Assembly: GCA_045541535.1 (NCBI GenBank)
Contig: JAZQJG010000004.1
Coordinates: 1-45,974 of the forward strand
Length of the DNA: 45,974 nt
Direction: 5' to 3'
Source: Firm-08 sp045541535
GTDB taxonomy: Bacteria; Bacillota; Clostridia; Oscillospirales; QAKW01
In this document: in pieces, positions 7,661 through 16,324 of the stretch
Layout: each line of letters begins with the position of its first letter
How positions within the stretch are numbered: position 1 is the first letter of the stretch
Program-made: the position numbers and the translations under genes
Notes under the pieces: model-generated
Seen by the model: only the letters and a program-made list of their open reading frames with translations
The model's database searches: none
Told to the model about the DNA's origin: nothing

Positions 7661-8418
7661 TCACCCTCGGGATCTGTGAGGATCACAAATCCGTCCGTAT
7701 CAATATAAAATGTGTGTTCAAAATGTGCTGACAGTTTTCCGTCGGCGGTGCGGACCGTCCATCCATCCTTGGGATCAATGACGACATCCTCCACACCGGC
7801 GTTGATCATCGGCTCAATGGCCACGGTGCTCCCTTTCATCAGCCGCAGGCCGCGACCGGCGCGACCAAAATTGGGAATACTGGGATCTTCGTGCAGGGCA
7901 CGACCAACGCCGTGACCCACGAAATCCTTGACCGTGGTGTAACCGAAGGCGGTGACGTAACTGTCCACCGCATTGCCGATATCGCCGAGCCGTACGCCCT
8001 CCTTGAGAAGCTTCATCACTTCTCCCAGGCTCTGCTCGGTGACCTCCATCAGCTTGCGGGCCTCTTCACTGACGGCGCCGACCCCGAAGGTCTTGGCCGT
8101 GTCCCCGTGGAAGCCGTCGATGTAAGCACCCACGTCCACGCTGACGATGTCCCCCTCCTGCAAGAAAATCTTTTTGGAAGGGATACCGTGAATGACCACG
8201 TTGTTGATGGAAATACACGCGCTGCCGGGAAATCCGCCATAGCCTTTAAAAGAAGGCTTCGCACCGTGGGAACGGATGTAGGACTCAATGAGCTTATCCA
8301 GTTCCCAGGTGGACATACCGGGTGCGATGGCCGCCTTGGCAGCCATCAGGGCGCCGCCGGCGATCTTGCCGGCCTTGCGCATCTTTTGCACGTCGGTTTG
8401 AGATTTGAGAATCAGCAC
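7657..8418 (-). CDS. map: Methionine aminopeptidase, type I
   Basis: This 253-residue protein is a class Ia enzyme that removes the initiator Met from new proteins. Metal ligands are visible in the pita-bread fold: the Asp residues in DVGAYIDGFHGD, the His in FVGHGVGRALHE, and the Glu residues in AIEPMI and HFEHTF. The start is GTG at 8418, overlapping the adk TGA by seven bases, with GGAGG seven bases upstream. Its position between adk and the KOW gene is the standard Firmicutes order. Confidence 0.96.
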   Translation of the reverse strand: MLILKSQTDVQKMRKAGKIAGGALMAAKAAIAPGMSTWELDKLIESYIRSHGAKPSFKGYGGFPGSACISINNVVIHGIPSKKIFLQEGDIVSVDVGAYIDGFHGDTAKTFGVGAVSEEARKLMEVTEQSLGEVMKLLKEGVRLGDIGNAVDSYVTAFGYTTVKDFVGHGVGRALHEDPSIPNFGRAGRGLRLMKGSTVAIEPMINAGVEDVVIDPKDGWTVRTADGKLSAHFEHTFYIDTDGFVILTDPEGE

Positions 8419-9053
8419 TTTGTTGCCTCCAAAGCAGCGAGGACCTTTTTGGTGGTATCCTCTACACTTTGATGTCCTTCTACGCTGACCAGCTTACCCT
8501 CGGCGGCATAAAATGCCTTGAGGGGCTCGGTCTGCTCATGATACACAGCAAGGCGCTCCAAAACGGTTTCAGGACGGTCGTCCTTGCGGATGATCAGGGC
8601 TTCGCCGCACTTGTCACACTTGTCGCCGGCTGCGCTGGGCAGGGAAACAACGTGGTAGGTGGCGCCGCACTTGGGGCAGACGCGTCTGCCGCTCATACGG
8701 TCGATGATCACCTCGTCCTTAACGTCGATCTCCAGTACACAATCCAGACCCAAGCCGCTTTCGCGATAAGCTTCAGCCTGCGGAATGGTACGGGGGAAGC
8801 CGTCCAGGATGTAACCGTTTTTGCAATCCTCAGCCTGTACACGCTCTTTAACGAGGGCAACCACGGTTGCATCGTCCACCAGAGCGCCGGCCTCAATGAG
8901 AGACTGCACACGCTTACCAAGCTCTGTCTGCTCTCTGACGGCGGCACGAATCATGTCGCCGGTAGAGATGGCAGGGATATGATAGGTTTCACTGATTACC
9001 TTTGCCTGAGTGCCTTTACCGGCACCCGGGGCGCCTAACAATATTACCTTCAT
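8412..9053 (-). CDS. adk: Adenylate kinase (zinc LID type)
   Basis: This 213-residue enzyme converts ATP + AMP to 2 ADP. It has the P-loop GAPGAGKGTQ, the AMP site DGFPRT, and a long LID with two CxxC pairs (CPKC and CDKC), the zinc form usual in Gram-positives. The start is ATG at 9053: the frame runs further upstream, but MKVILLGAPG is the conserved N-terminus and AAGGAGAG lies just before it. The stop of secY (9064) is 10 bases upstream, and its 3' end overlaps map. Confidence 0.97.
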   Translation of the reverse strand: MKVILLGAPGAGKGTQAKVISETYHIPAISTGDMIRAAVREQTELGKRVQSLIEAGALVDDATVVALVKERVQAEDCKNGYILDGFPRTIPQAEAYRESGLGLDCVLEIDVKDEVIIDRMSGRRVCPKCGATYHVVSLPSAAGDKCDKCGEALIIRKDDRPETVLERLAVYHEQTEPLKAFYAAEGKLVSVEGHQSVEDTTKKVLAALEATKC

Positions 9054-9063
9054 GGCGCTCTCC

Positions 9064-10380
9064 TTATTCAAGGAAGCCCTTGTAATGGCGCATAACCATC
9101 TGGCTCTCCAACTGCTGTACGAACTCCAGAGCAACACCGACTACGATGAGCAGAGAAGTACCGCCGACAGCCAGACCGGCCAGTTCGGGGAACCAACCGG
9201 CTGCCAGAGAAGGCAGAGCGGCGATGATACCCAGGAAGATGGCACCAAGCAAGGTGATACGGTTCAGGGTCTTGGTAATGAAATCAGAAGTCGGGCGGCC
9301 GGGACGGATACCCATAATAAAACCGCCGTTTTTCTTAAGATTGTTGGCTACTTCGATGGGGCTGAAGGTGATCATCGTGTAGAAGTAGCTGAAGAATACG
9401 ATCAACAGGAACATACACAGTGCATATCCCCAACCGCCGTTTACGGCAGTCAGCTTACCAAACCAGCTGTTCTGCAGCTTCGGGAAGAAGGAGCAGATGG
9501 TGGTGGGCAGCATTACGAAGGACTGTGCAAAGATGACGGGCAAAACGCCGGTCATATTGACCTTCAGGGGAATGTGAGTGTTCTGACCGCCGTACATCTT
9601 GCGACCGACAACCTTTTTGGCGTACTGGACGGGAATGCGGCGCTCACCGTTGGTGATGAACACAACAAAAGCGACCATAGCCAGCAGGATGATAACGATG
9701 GCAACGATGACCAGGATGCTGACCCAGCTATAGCTGTGGGTCTGCATATAAGCCCAGGCGCTCATGATCATTCTGGGAGCGCTGGACACGATACCGGCAA
9801 ACAGGATCATGGAGATACCGTTACCGATACCCTTTTCATTGATCTTCTCACCCATCCACATAATGATGGCTGCGCCTGCGGCAAAGCAGGCTACGATGAC
9901 AACGCCGGCAAACCAAACAGCTTTACCTTCGATCTGCAGGATGCCGCCCTGGCCGTCCTGACCGTTGAGCAGAATGGTGAAATAACCAAAGCCCAGCAGC
10001 AGGGAGAAGATAACCGTCAGATATCTGGTCCAACGATTCATGATCTTCTGACCACGTTGGCTGTCTTCCTTCATCATTCTCTCCAGAGCGGGGATGGCAA
10101 CCATTAACAGCTGCATAATGATGGAAGCGTTGATATAGGGGGAGATTGACAGAGAGAACAGGGTGGCCTGTTCCAGAGCGCCACCGGCCATAATGTTCAG
10201 GTAACCGAAGATGTTACCGGTTGCATTATACTGAGCAAACAGATCGCCCAAGGCGTCTGCGTTCAGGAAGGGCACGGGAATGGCGCAACCCAGACGGAAA
10301 AGAATCAGGATGAACAGTGTAAACAGGATCTTCTTGCGGAGATCTTCGATCTTCCAGGCGTTAGTGAGTACCTTAAACAC
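9064..10380 (-). CDS. secY: Protein translocase channel subunit SecY
   Basis: This 438-residue protein has about ten membrane helices and forms the Sec channel for exported and membrane proteins. Typical elements are the N-terminal KIEDLRKKILFTL, the plug region SPYINASIIMQLL, and the cytosolic loop with GIRPGRPTSDFI. It starts with GTG at 10380, directly after the TAA of rplO (10381-10383), with GAGGTGAT as the ribosome site inside the rplO stop region. It is the site at which spc operons encode the translocon. Confidence 0.97.
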   Translation of the reverse strand: MFKVLTNAWKIEDLRKKILFTLFILILFRLGCAIPVPFLNADALGDLFAQYNATGNIFGYLNIMAGGALEQATLFSLSISPYINASIIMQLLMVAIPALERMMKEDSQRGQKIMNRWTRYLTVIFSLLLGFGYFTILLNGQDGQGGILQIEGKAVWFAGVVIVACFAAGAAIIMWMGEKINEKGIGNGISMILFAGIVSSAPRMIMSAWAYMQTHSYSWVSILVIVAIVIILLAMVAFVVFITNGERRIPVQYAKKVVGRKMYGGQNTHIPLKVNMTGVLPVIFAQSFVMLPTTICSFFPKLQNSWFGKLTAVNGGWGYALCMFLLIVFFSYFYTMITFSPIEVANNLKKNGGFIMGIRPGRPTSDFITKTLNRITLLGAIFLGIIAALPSLAAGWFPELAGLAVGGTSLLIVVGVALEFVQQLESQMVMRHYKGFLE

Positions 10381-10815
10381 TTAGATCACCTCAACCTTTC
10401 CTCCGGCTGCTTCGATTTTTTCTTTTGCACCGGCGGTGATCTTGGCAACCTTAACGGTCAGCGCCTTTTCAACACTGCCGCTGCCGATTACCTTCAGACC
10501 GTCGTTTACACGGGGGCCGAAGCCTGCCTCACGGGCGGCAGCTGCATCTACAGTGCCGTCAAAAGAATTCAGATCGTTCAAATTGAGAACGATGTACTTC
10601 TTAGCAAAAATGTTGTTAAAACCTCTTTTGGGAAGTCTTCTCTGCAAAGGCATCTGGCCGCCTTCAAAACCGGGACGAATGCTGCCGCCGGAACGGGCCT
10701 TCTGACCTTTGTGACCTTTACCGGAGGTCTTACCGTTACCGGAACCGGGGCCACGACCAACACGGTTGGAGCTGTGGGTAGAACCGGCTACGGGATGAAG
10801 TTCATGCAATTTCAT
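10381..10815 (-). CDS. rplO: 50S ribosomal protein L15
   Basis: This 144-residue protein starts MKLHELHPVAGSTHSSNRVG, followed by the Gly/Lys-rich extension GRGPGSGNGKTSGKGHKGQK and the central RGFNN motif. L15 joins late in 50S assembly. It is 18 bases after rpmD and abuts secY, suggesting coupling. Confidence 0.97.
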   Translation of the reverse strand: MKLHELHPVAGSTHSSNRVGRGPGSGNGKTSGKGHKGQKARSGGSIRPGFEGGQMPLQRRLPKRGFNNIFAKKYIVLNLNDLNSFDGTVDAAAAREAGFGPRVNDGLKVIGSGSVEKALTVKVAKITAGAKEKIEAAGGKVEVI

Positions 10816-10833
10816 TTCGGGGACACCTCCTTG

Positions 10834-11004
10834 TTATTCGGCTTCCACCTTGATCAGGTGAGAGATTTTTTTGATTTTGCCCTTGGTGGCTGCGTTGTCA
10901 GGCTGAACGGTGAAATCACCGATCTTGCGCAGACCCAGAGCGTAAGCAGTTGCCTGCTGATCCTTCAAAGTACCGATCAGGCTTTTAACGAGAGTAATTT
11001 TCAT
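10834..11004 (-). CDS. rpmD: 50S ribosomal protein L30
   Basis: This short gene encodes 56 residues, MKITLVKSLIGTLKDQQATA to the end KVEAE. The pattern (VKSLIG, ATAYALGLRKIG, KGKIKKISHLIKV) matches the short bacterial L30. ATG at 11004 follows AAGGAGGG, and the preceding rpsE stop overlaps that ribosome site. It has the usual place between rpsE and rplO. Confidence 0.95.
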   Translation of the reverse strand: MKITLVKSLIGTLKDQQATAYALGLRKIGDFTVQPDNAATKGKIKKISHLIKVEAE

Positions 11005-11018
11005 TGTGTATGCCCTCC

Positions 11019-11519
11019 TTAACCCTTGATCTCTGCAACGGTCTTACCGCGAAGAGCGGCAACCTCGGCTGCATCCTTCAGAGCAGCCAGGCCATTGATG
11101 GTTGCATTTACAACGTTGCGCTGATTTCTGGAGCGCAGCGCCTTGGTACGGATATCCTTGATACCGGCCATCTCAACAACGGCACGGACAGCGCCACCGG
11201 CGATAACACCGGTACCTTCGGCGGCGGGCTTCATGATAACCATGGAGGCGCCGAACTTACCAACGATGTCATGGGGAATGGTGGTGCCGTTCAGGGAAAC
11301 GGTTACGATGTTTTTCTTTGCATCTTCGATGCCCTTGCGGATTGCTTCGGGAACCTCAGCGGCCTTGCCCAAACCTACGCCGACATGGCCATTGCCATCA
11401 CCAACAACGATCAAAGCGGAGAATTTCATAATTCTACCACCCTTTACGGTCTTGGATACACGGTTAAGGGAAACAACTTTTTCTTGCATCTCGACTGCAC
11501 TTGCATCAAATTTAGTCAT
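11019..11519 (-). CDS. rpsE: 30S ribosomal protein S5
   Basis: This 166-residue protein has the double-stranded RNA-binding N-terminal domain (KVVSLNRVSKTVKGGRIMKF) and the GDGNGHVGVGLGKAAEVPEA segment. S5 is important for decoding fidelity and mRNA helicase activity of the ribosome. ATG at 11519 follows a GGAGAAAGA site, 17 bases after rplR. Confidence 0.97.
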   Translation of the reverse strand: MTKFDASAVEMQEKVVSLNRVSKTVKGGRIMKFSALIVVGDGNGHVGVGLGKAAEVPEAIRKGIEDAKKNIVTVSLNGTTIPHDIVGKFGASMVIMKPAAEGTGVIAGGAVRAVVEMAGIKDIRTKALRSRNQRNVVNATINGLAALKDAAEVAALRGKTVAEIKG

Positions 11520-11536
11520 ATCTCTTTCTCCTTAAC

Positions 11537-11881
11537 TTAAAATTCAAGTCCGGCTTCGCGGGCACCGGCAGCGAGCTCAGCTACACGGCCGTGATACTGA
11601 TAACCGCCTCTGTCGAAGACGATGGTCTTGATACCCTTCGCCAGGGCACGCTCTGCGATCATAGCGCCGACCTTCTTGGCAGCTTCCTTGTTACCACCGG
11701 TCATACCGAAGTCCTTCTCGGAGGTGGAGGCTGCAACCAAAGTAACAGCGTTAACATCATCGATGATCTGTGCATAAATGTGCTTGGTGGAGCGATACAC
11801 AGACAATCTCGGACAAGCAGGAGTGCCGGAAATTTTGCCGCGAACTCTTCTATGTTTTCTAAGTCTAGCTTTCTTAAGCAT
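11537..11881 (-). CDS. rplR: 50S ribosomal protein L18
   Basis: This 114-residue protein has the conserved HRRVRGKISGT and PRLSVYRSTKHIYAQIIDD motifs that bind 5S rRNA, and the tail GYQYHGRVAELAAGAREAGL. It is slightly short at the N-terminus compared with the common 118-122 residues, but MLKKARLRKHRR is plausible and an AAGGAAGGAAAG ribosome site precedes the ATG. Confidence 0.96.
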   Translation of the reverse strand: MLKKARLRKHRRVRGKISGTPACPRLSVYRSTKHIYAQIIDDVNAVTLVAASTSEKDFGMTGGNKEAAKKVGAMIAERALAKGIKTIVFDRGGYQYHGRVAELAAGAREAGLEF

Positions 11882-11905
11882 ATTTCTTTCCTTCCTTTCT
11901 TATCC

Positions 11906-12451
11906 TTATTTACCCTTACCGGCCTTGCCTTCTTTACGTCTGACAACCTCGTCGGAGTAGCGGATACCGGAACCCTTGTAAGGCTCGGGGGGTCTCTTCT
12001 CACGAACGTTGGCTGCAAACTGGCCGACCAGTTGCTTGTTGGCACCGCTGATTACAACGGTGTTGGGATCCGTAACTTCAATGGTAATACCAGGCACAGG
12101 GTCAACCTCGACCATGTGGGAATAACCCAGGTTCATTACCAGTTTTTTACCCTGGAGCTGGGCTCTGTAACCGACACCGCTGATCTTCAGCTCTTTCTTA
12201 TAGCCGTTGGTCACACCCTCGATCATATTGGCGATCAGAGTGCGGGTCAGGCCATGGAGAGAGCGATTCTCTTTGGCATCATCGGGACGGGTTACCAGAA
12301 CTTCTGCGCCCTCAACCTTAATGGTCATTGCTTTGTGCATGGGAGCAGTCAGGGTCTCTTTGGCACCTTTAACGGTGACGATATTCTGCTCATCCACGGT
12401 GACGGTAACGCCGGCGGGGATGGCAATCGGCTTTCTTCCAATTCTCGACAT
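11906..12451 (-). CDS. rplF: 50S ribosomal protein L6
   Basis: This 181-residue protein has two L6 repeats. It starts MSRIGRKPIAIPAGV and ends with the family motif RPPEPYKGSGIRYSDEVVRR. L6 lies near the factor-binding (GTPase) centre. It is 15 bases after rpsH. Confidence 0.97.
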   Translation of the reverse strand: MSRIGRKPIAIPAGVTVTVDEQNIVTVKGAKETLTAPMHKAMTIKVEGAEVLVTRPDDAKENRSLHGLTRTLIANMIEGVTNGYKKELKISGVGYRAQLQGKKLVMNLGYSHMVEVDPVPGITIEVTDPNTVVISGANKQLVGQFAANVREKRPPEPYKGSGIRYSDEVVRRKEGKAGKGK

Positions 12452-12466
12452 ATTTTTATACCTCTC

Positions 12467-12865
12467 TTACCAGATAAAAGCAAGAACTTCGCCGCCGATG
12501 TTCAGCTTGCGAGCCTGCTTACCGGTCATGATACCCTTGGAGGTGGATACGATAACGGTACCCAGACCTCTCATTACCTGAGGCATATCCTCACAGGAAG
12601 AGTAGATTCTCAAACCGGGTTTGGAAATTCTCTTAAGACCTTGCAGGATGCGGGTCTTACCGGCGCCGTACTTCAGGGTGATAACGATCTTGCCCTGTAC
12701 GCCGTCTTCAACAGCCTGCACGTCCTTAACGTAGCCCTCGTCCAGCAGGATCTGGCAGATGGCCATCTTCATCTTGGAAGCAGGAACTTCAACGGTTTCA
12801 TGCTTTGCGTTGTTAGCATTTCTGACACGAGTCAGCAAATCTGCGATAGGATCAGTAATTTGCAT
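12467..12865 (-). CDS. rpsH: 30S ribosomal protein S8
   Basis: This 132-residue protein starts MQITDPIADLLTRVRNANNA and ends GGEVLAFIW. The C-terminal STSKGIMT loop binds 16S rRNA helix 21. S8 is the translational repressor of the spc operon in E. coli; whether that holds here is not visible. ATG at 12865 follows AAGGAGGAAAC, 13 bases after rpsN. Confidence 0.97.
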   Translation of the reverse strand: MQITDPIADLLTRVRNANNAKHETVEVPASKMKMAICQILLDEGYVKDVQAVEDGVQGKIVITLKYGAGKTRILQGLKRISKPGLRIYSSCEDMPQVMRGLGTVIVSTSKGIMTGKQARKLNIGGEVLAFIW

Positions 12866-12878
12866 CGTAGTTTCCTCC

Positions 12879-13064
12879 TTACCAACTTGCTTTCTTTACG
12901 CCCGGGATCTGGCCCTTGTAAGCCAGCTCACGGAAGCAGATTCTGCAGATGCCGTAGTTTCTGAGGTAGGCATGGGGTCTGCCGCAGATCTTGCATCTGT
13001 TGTACTCACGCGTAGAGAATTTTTGAGCTTTCTGTTGTTTTAAAATCATAGATTTTTTAGCCAT
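12879..13064 (-). CDS. rpsN: 30S ribosomal protein S14, type Z (zinc-binding)
   Basis: This 61-residue short form of S14 has both zinc pairs (CKIC and CRIC). The motif RPHAYLRNYGICR is typical of the C+ rpsZ type used by Gram-positives. It lies between rplE and rpsH. ATG at 13064 follows AAGGAGGG. Confidence 0.96.
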   Translation of the reverse strand: MAKKSMILKQQKAQKFSTREYNRCKICGRPHAYLRNYGICRICFRELAYKGQIPGVKKASW

Positions 13065-13078
13065 TTAAAATTCCCTCC

Positions 13079-13618
13079 TTACTTTGCAAAGGGAGCGCCC
13101 ATCAGGGTGAGCAGCTCTTTTGCTTCTTCGTCAGTGGTTGCGGTGGTTACGAAGCAGATCTCCATACCACGGATCTTGTCGATCTTATCGTACTCGATCT
13201 CGGGGAAGATCAGCTGCTCGGTAACGCCGAAGGCATAGTTACCACGGCCGTCGAAGCCGTTGGGATTGATGCCGCGGAAGTCACGTACACGGGGCAGAGC
13301 AATGTTGAAGAGTCTATCCATAAACTCGTACATTCTCTCACCGCGCAGGGTGACCTTCTGGCCGATGATCTGGCCTTCACGAAGCTTGAAGTTTGCAACG
13401 CTCTTACGGGCGCGGCAATCAACGGGCTTCTGACCGGTGATGATACCCAGCTCGCTCTTAACGAAATCGATGACCTTGGAGTTATCCTTGGCATCGCCGC
13501 AGCCAACGTTTACCACGATCTTGGTGAACTTGGGAATCTGCATGGTGCTCTTGTACTCAAACTTCTTCAGGAGTGCAGGAGCAACTTCTTTAGTATACAG
13601 TTCTTTTAATCTAGCCAT
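13079..13618 (-). CDS. rplE: 50S ribosomal protein L5
   Basis: This 179-residue protein begins MARLKELYTKEVAPALLKKF and contains the conserved GQKPVDCRARKSVANFKLRE and RDFRGINPNGFDGRGNY patches. L5 carries 5S rRNA into the 50S subunit and contacts P-site tRNA. It is 19 bases after rplX with a GGAGGAG ribosome site. Confidence 0.97.
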   Translation of the reverse strand: MARLKELYTKEVAPALLKKFEYKSTMQIPKFTKIVVNVGCGDAKDNSKVIDFVKSELGIITGQKPVDCRARKSVANFKLREGQIIGQKVTLRGERMYEFMDRLFNIALPRVRDFRGINPNGFDGRGNYAFGVTEQLIFPEIEYDKIDKIRGMEICFVTTATTDEEAKELLTLMGAPFAK

Positions 13619-13637
13619 TGTAATTTACTCCTCCTCC

Positions 13638-13961
13638 TTAGAAAGTCTCGCCGCAGTCTTTGTTCTTGCAGACGCGGACTTTGGTGCCGTCCTCCAGGGT
13701 CTTATAACCGACTCTGGTGGGCTGCTTGCACTTGGGGCAGATCAGCTGAACCTTGCAGGCGTACAGAGCGCCCTCGGCTTCGATTCTGCCGCCAACCTCG
13801 CCCTGACGGCGGGGTTTAACGTGCTTGGTGACCAGGTTGGCCTTCTCTACGATGACCTTGCCCTCCTTGGGGGAAACGGCCATGACCTTACCGGTCTTAC
13901 CCTTGGATTTGCCGGAGATGACCATAACGGTATCGCCGGTTTTAATATTCATCTTACTCAT
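13638..13961 (-). CDS. rplX: 50S ribosomal protein L24
   Basis: This 107-residue protein has an N-terminal KOW motif (GDTVMVISGKSKGKTGKV) and a C-terminal zinc-ribbon-like part with CPKC and CKNKDC, common in Firmicutes L24. L24 initiates 50S assembly. ATG at 13961 follows a GGGGGATAACGCAAATG context, 14 bases after rplN. Confidence 0.96.
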   Translation of the reverse strand: MSKMNIKTGDTVMVISGKSKGKTGKVMAVSPKEGKVIVEKANLVTKHVKPRRQGEVGGRIEAEGALYACKVQLICPKCKQPTRVGYKTLEDGTKVRVCKNKDCGETF

Positions 13962-13975
13962 TTGCGTTATCCCCC

Positions 13976-14344
13976 TTACAGTACCTCGGGAGCCAGGGAC
14001 AGGATCTTGAGGAATTCCTTATCTCTCAGCTCTCTGGCAACCGGCCCGAAGATACGGGTGCCTTTCGGGTTTTTATCTTCACCTACGATGACAGCAGCGT
14101 TCTCATCGAAACGGATGCTGGAGCCGTCAGCTCTCTTAACGCCCTTAACGGAGCGAACGATAACAGCCTTAACGACGTCGCCTTTTTTGACGTTGCCGCC
14201 GGGAGCTGCTTTCTTAACAGAACAAACAATAACATCGCCGATGTTAGCATATTTTCTTCTGGTGCCGCCCAGTACACGGATGCACATCAGTTCTTTGGCA
14301 CCGGTGTTGTCGGCAACTTTCAGAAAAGTCTGTTGTTGAATCAC
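13976..14344 (-). CDS. rplN: 50S ribosomal protein L14
   Basis: This 122-residue protein starts with the conserved MIQQQTFLKVADNTGAKEL and ends FLKILSLAPEVL. It forms inter-subunit bridges and the RsfS binding site. The start codon is GTG at 14344, with AAAGGAGG eight bases upstream; the family N-terminus supports this GTG over any internal ATG. Confidence 0.97.
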   Translation of the reverse strand: MIQQQTFLKVADNTGAKELMCIRVLGGTRRKYANIGDVIVCSVKKAAPGGNVKKGDVVKAVIVRSVKGVKRADGSSIRFDENAAVIVGEDKNPKGTRIFGPVARELRDKEFLKILSLAPEVL

Positions 14345-14380
14345 GACTTTGTCCTCCTTTAAATATTTAGGTAAACTTTA

Positions 14381-14635
14381 TTACTTGGCTTTCTCGATGA
14401 TGCGAACCAGTCTCCAATTCTTGTCCTTGGACAGGGGTCTGGTCTCCATGATCTCGACGGTATCGCCAATGCCACACTCGTTATTTTCATCGTGGGCCTT
14501 CAACTTTAAGGTTGTTTTAATAACCTTTTTATATAAAGGATGCTTTACATTGTCAGCAATCGCAACAACGATGGTCTTATCCATTTTATCGCTGACTACT
14601 TTACCAACGCGCTTTTTTCTCAGTGCTCTTTCCAT
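14381..14635 (-). CDS. rpsQ: 30S ribosomal protein S17
   Basis: This 84-residue OB-fold protein has the signature GIGDTVEIMETRPLSKDKNW near the C-terminus and RVGKVVSDKMDKTIVV at the start. It binds 16S rRNA helix 11. It lies 26 bases after rpmC. Confidence 0.97.
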   Translation of the reverse strand: MERALRKKRVGKVVSDKMDKTIVVAIADNVKHPLYKKVIKTTLKLKAHDENNECGIGDTVEIMETRPLSKDKNWRLVRIIEKAK

Positions 14636-14661
14636 TGCAATTTACTCCTTTCTCAAAAAAG

Positions 14662-14862
14662 TTATTTACTTTCCTTGAGTTCCTTTTCGCGAAGAATGGT
14701 GTTTACTCTGGCAATATCTTTCTTAACAGCAACGATTCTCTGGGGGTTATCCAGCTGATTGGTGCTGTGTTGGAACTTCAAATGAAAAAGCTCCTCTTTC
14801 AGATCAGTGAGTTTCTGAGTCAACTCTTCAACGCTCATATCTCTTACTACATTAGCTTTCAT
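14662..14862 (-). CDS. rpmC: 50S ribosomal protein L29
   Basis: This two-helix protein has 66 residues from MKANVVRDMSVEELTQKLTD. It lies at the exit tunnel with L23, where SRP and trigger factor dock. Two starts are possible. ATG at 14868 would overlap the rplP stop as ATGA, whereas ATG at 14862 matches the family N-terminus and sits about seven bases from the GGTGA ribosome site. The second is preferred; the alternative adds only Met-Arg. Confidence 0.93.
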   Translation of the reverse strand: MKANVVRDMSVEELTQKLTDLKEELFHLKFQHSTNQLDNPQRIVAVKKDIARVNTILREKELKESK

Positions 14863-14864
14863 TC

Positions 14865-15278
14865 TCATTCACCGTCTTTCTTGATAAACTTGCACTTGAT
14901 GGGGAGCTTATGAGCAGCGAGTCTCATAGCCTCTCTTGCCATCTCTTCGGAAACGTCGGCAACCTCAAAGAGGACTCTGCCGGGCTTAACGACAGCTACC
15001 CAGTACTCGGTAGCACCCTTACCGGAACCCATGCGGACTTCGGCAGGCTTTTTGGTGACGGGCTTATCAGGGAAAACCTTGATCCATACGCGACCGCCTC
15101 TCTTGAGGTAACGGGTCAGCGCAATACGGGCAGCCTCAATCTGATTGTTGGTGATCCAGCAGGGCTCGGTAGCAACCAAGCCGAACTCACCGTAAGCAAC
15201 CTTGTTGCCTCTGGTGGCCTTACCGGTCATACGACCTCTCTGGACCTTTCTGTATTTTGTTCTCTTAGGAATTAACAT
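14865..15278 (-). CDS. rplP: 50S ribosomal protein L16
   Basis: This 137-residue protein starts MLIPKRTKYRKVQRGRMTGK and has the conserved GRVWIKVFPDKPVTKKPAEV segment and RMGSGKG loop that touches A-site tRNA. Its ATG overlaps the rpsC stop by one base (TAATG), which suggests coupled translation. Confidence 0.97.
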   Translation of the reverse strand: MLIPKRTKYRKVQRGRMTGKATRGNKVAYGEFGLVATEPCWITNNQIEAARIALTRYLKRGGRVWIKVFPDKPVTKKPAEVRMGSGKGATEYWVAVVKPGRVLFEVADVSEEMAREAMRLAAHKLPIKCKFIKKDGE

Positions 15279-15964
15279 TATCTGTTTCCTCCCTTCTTAT
15301 TGGAGGGTCTTTGGGTCTTTGCAGCAGATACGTTGAGCACCTCGCCCTTGTAGATCCATACCTTAACACCGATCTTACCGTAGGTGGTGTTGGCCTCAGC
15401 GAAGCCATAGTCGATGTCGGCACGCAGAGTCTGCAGCGGAATGGTACCCTCGTGGTAGCTTTCGCTTCTGGCGATTTCAGCACCGTTCAGACGGCCTGCA
15501 ACCATAACCTTGATACCCTTGGCACCGGTCTTCATAGTTCTGCCGATGGCCTGCTTGGTAGCGCGGCGGAAGGCAATTCTCTTCTCCAGCTGCTGCGCAA
15601 TGTTCTCTGCAACCAGCTGGCTGTCGGTGTCCATATTCTTGACTTCAACAATGTTGATGTTAACCTTTTTACCGGTCATTTTGGCGAGTTCAGCCTTCAG
15701 CTTCTCGATCTCGGCACCGCCCTTACCGATGACCATGCCGGGCTTGGCACAGTACAGGTGTACGCGGATGTTGTTACCGGAGCTGTCACGCTCGATCTCG
15801 ATCTTGGGAACACCGGCGCTATAGAGTTTCTTCTTCAGAAAAACTCTGATTTCATGATCTTCCTTGATCAGATCACCGGTCAGAGAGTCGCTGACGATCC
15901 AGCGGGAATCCCAGTTTTTGATAACGCCGACGCGAAGGCCGTGCGGATTTACTTTCTGTCCCAT
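15278..15964 (-). CDS. rpsC: 30S ribosomal protein S3
   Basis: This 228-residue protein has an N-terminal KH type II domain with the GKGGAEIEKLK loop and a C-terminal S3 domain (RAIGRTMKTGAKGIKV-like, GRLNGAEIARSE). It lines the mRNA entry tunnel and helps unwind mRNA. The start MGQKVNPHGLRVGVIK is canonical. It is 4 bases after rplV. Confidence 0.97.
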   Translation of the reverse strand: MGQKVNPHGLRVGVIKNWDSRWIVSDSLTGDLIKEDHEIRVFLKKKLYSAGVPKIEIERDSSGNNIRVHLYCAKPGMVIGKGGAEIEKLKAELAKMTGKKVNINIVEVKNMDTDSQLVAENIAQQLEKRIAFRRATKQAIGRTMKTGAKGIKVMVAGRLNGAEIARSESYHEGTIPLQTLRADIDYGFAEANTTYGKIGVKVWIYKGEVLNVSAAKTQRPSNKKGGNR

Positions 15965-15968
15965 TGAT

Positions 15969-16307
15969 TTAACCCTCCTTCTCCTCTAATACGATGGTAA
16001 CATGAGAAGTTCTCTTGTAGATTCTGAAAGCTCTGCCTTGTGCTCTGGGCTGGATTCTCTTGAGAATCGGGCCTGCACCGCAAAGGGCCTCTTTTACATA
16101 GAGCTTGCTTACGTCCATACCAAAGTTATTCTCAGCATTGGCCATGGCGCTCTTGAGGAGCTTGGCCAAAGGAGTGGCTGCAGCCTTGGGAGTGTTGTTG
16201 AGCACTGCCATGGCATAGCCGGCCGGCTTGTTGCGGATCAGATCCAGCACAATGCCAACCTTGCGAGGAGAGATTCTTAAGTGTTTGAGTTCTGCTTTAG
16301 CTTGCAT
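15969..16307 (-). CDS. rplV: 50S ribosomal protein L22
   Basis: This 112-residue protein has the LKHLRISPRKVGIVLDLIR N-terminus and the long beta-hairpin that lines the exit tunnel (LKRIQPRAQGRAFRIYKRTS), where macrolide resistance changes are known in this family. It is 17 bases after rpsS with a GGGAGGATAAG ribosome site. Confidence 0.97.
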   Translation of the reverse strand: MQAKAELKHLRISPRKVGIVLDLIRNKPAGYAMAVLNNTPKAAATPLAKLLKSAMANAENNFGMDVSKLYVKEALCGAGPILKRIQPRAQGRAFRIYKRTSHVTIVLEEKEG

Positions 16308-16324
16308 AATTCTTATCCTCCCTC